The notes under the pieces were generated by a model that was not told the DNA's origin, did not search any database, and saw only the letters and a list, made by a program, of their open reading frames with translations. A stretch of DNA of 7,527 bases, from assembly GCA_012517755.1 (NCBI GenBank), contig JAAYUH010000221.1, positions 1 through 7,527 on the forward strand. The letters run 5' to 3'. Below are positions 6,968 to 7,527 of this stretch, one piece after another (positions within the stretch are counted from its first letter, which is position 1; each line of letters starts with the position of its first letter). The stretch comes from a bacterium (GTDB taxonomy: Bacteria; Caldisericota; Caldisericia; B22-G15). Position numbers and translations under genes: made by a program.

Positions 6968-7527
6968 AATATTTAGGATATGTTATTGTTATAATTTGTA
7001 AATCTGGATCCCAATCAACCTGAGCCCCAAGAGCTTCTGATACAAATCTTAAAGGTACAACAGTTCTTCCACCACCTATTTCAGGAATTTCTATTACCTT
7101 TGGGGGTACCTCTAAATAATATCTTTCATCATTAACAAGAGCCTCTTTTTTGCCAACCCACAAAATAATATTTTTATCTTCAAGTGTAATTGTGATTTTT
7201 TGTTCTTTCTCTTCCCAACCAACATTTGCTCCAAATGTTTCAGCAACAAATCTTAAAGGTACAAGAGTTCTTCCACTTTCTATAAAAGGAGCAAGTTCAA
7301 GAATAACTGTCTTATCATTGATTACTGCCATTAAATTTCCTATTTGAAGTCTTATTATTGTTCTTCTTTTGTATAAAATAGTAATTTTTTTGCTTGTTTC
7401 ATTGCCTGCTTTATCAATTGCAGTTACTAATATATCATTTGTTCCTTCATCAAGGGTATATGAAATTTTAAATTCACCTGTTTGTTCATCTGTTGTTACT
7501 AATGTATCTTTAACTTTTACACTAATA
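6966..7527 (-). CDS. Secreted protein with Ig-like and copper-amine-oxidase-N-terminal-like (stalk) domains, partial
   Basis: The reading frame stays open to the right edge, so at least 187 C-terminal residues are present and the true start lies outside the window. The Met codon at 7329-7331 has no ribosome site and lies inside the frame, so it is internal. The visible protein begins with the end of an Ig-like domain (LDEGTNDILVTAIDKAGNET, like the Big or glucodextranase-type modules of surface proteins). A linker with KRRTIIRLQIG follows, then a copper amine oxidase N-terminal-like domain made of two half-repeats with cores GRTLVPLRFVAETFGANVGW and GRTVVPLRFVSEALGAQVDW. Despite the name, this domain is a non-catalytic stalk or wall-associated module in many anaerobes, usually at the C-terminus as here. 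The frame ends at TGA 6966-6968, 9 bp before the propeller-cohesin-dockerin gene, so the two are very likely one operon of exported proteins. Every Arg codon is AGA. Confidence 0.9.
   Translation of the reverse strand, partial: ISVKVKDTLVTTDEQTGEFKISYTLDEGTNDILVTAIDKAGNETSKKITILYKRRTIIRLQIGNLMAVINDKTVILELAPFIESGRTLVPLRFVAETFGANVGWEEKEQKITITLEDKNIILWVGKKEALVNDERYYLEVPPKVIEIPEIGGGRTVVPLRFVSEALGAQVDWDPDLQIITITYPKY
7042..7072. repeat. 31-bp direct repeat, copy 1 (partner at 7246-7276)
   Basis: This copy matches 7246-7276 at 30 of 31 positions (C at 7061, G at 7265). The offset is 204 bp, exactly 68 codons, so both copies are in the same frame and encode the GRTxVPLRFV core of the two half-repeats of the stalk domain. 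Confidence 0.8.
7246..7276. repeat. 31-bp direct repeat, copy 2 (partner at 7042-7072)
   Basis: This is the second in-frame copy of the repeat and encodes the first half-repeat core, GRTLVPLRFV, of the stalk domain. DNA identity is higher here than in the flanks, which fits duplication, gene conversion or strong codon constraint. Confidence 0.8.

Noticed and set aside
7150..7347. Plus-strand open frame of 65 codons
   Set aside because: It is antisense to the stalk-domain coding sequence, has no recognisable features, and is explained as a shadow.
1..7527. CRISPR array, tRNA, rRNA or insertion sequence
   Set aside because: I saw no regularly spaced repeats, cloverleaf-like sequence, rRNA motifs, transposase reading frame or terminal inverted repeats.

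Overview
The window is AT-rich bacterial DNA with every supportable gene on the minus strand. It holds two blocks that look unlike each other, separated by about 270 bp of non-coding, very AT-rich sequence (roughly 3246-3517).

Left block (1-3245), read right to left: a promoter and operator cluster, a MarR-family repressor starting at TTG, then two overlapping ABC half-transporter genes. The first half-transporter carries the degenerate ATP site (Asp for the Walker B Glu, Gln for the H-loop His). The second runs off the left edge after its membrane domain. Together they look like a repressor-controlled heterodimeric multidrug-type exporter operon of the kind common in low-GC Firmicutes.

Right block (3518-7527), also read right to left: the 3' end of a secreted protein with an Ig-like domain and a copper-amine-oxidase-N-terminal-like (stalk) domain; a 1031-residue secreted protein with a beta-propeller, four Ig-like modules, a cohesin-like domain and a dockerin; then two very short, extremely lysine-rich proteins of 49 and 32 residues. 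The two secreted proteins are 9 bp apart and probably form one cell-surface operon. The miniproteins may have their own promoter. The module set resembles surface proteins of anaerobic, often thermophilic, bacteria (Caldisericum, Dictyoglomus and thermophilic Clostridia are candidates), but I cannot assign a taxon from the sequence alone.

The most important caveat for a reader is that arginine codon use changes abruptly between the blocks. All 25 Arg codons of the 1031-residue gene are AGA/AGG, while all 6 Arg codons of the MarR gene are CGN and the ABC genes are mixed. This suggests either horizontal acquisition of one block or a chimeric assembly joined in the 3246-3517 gap.
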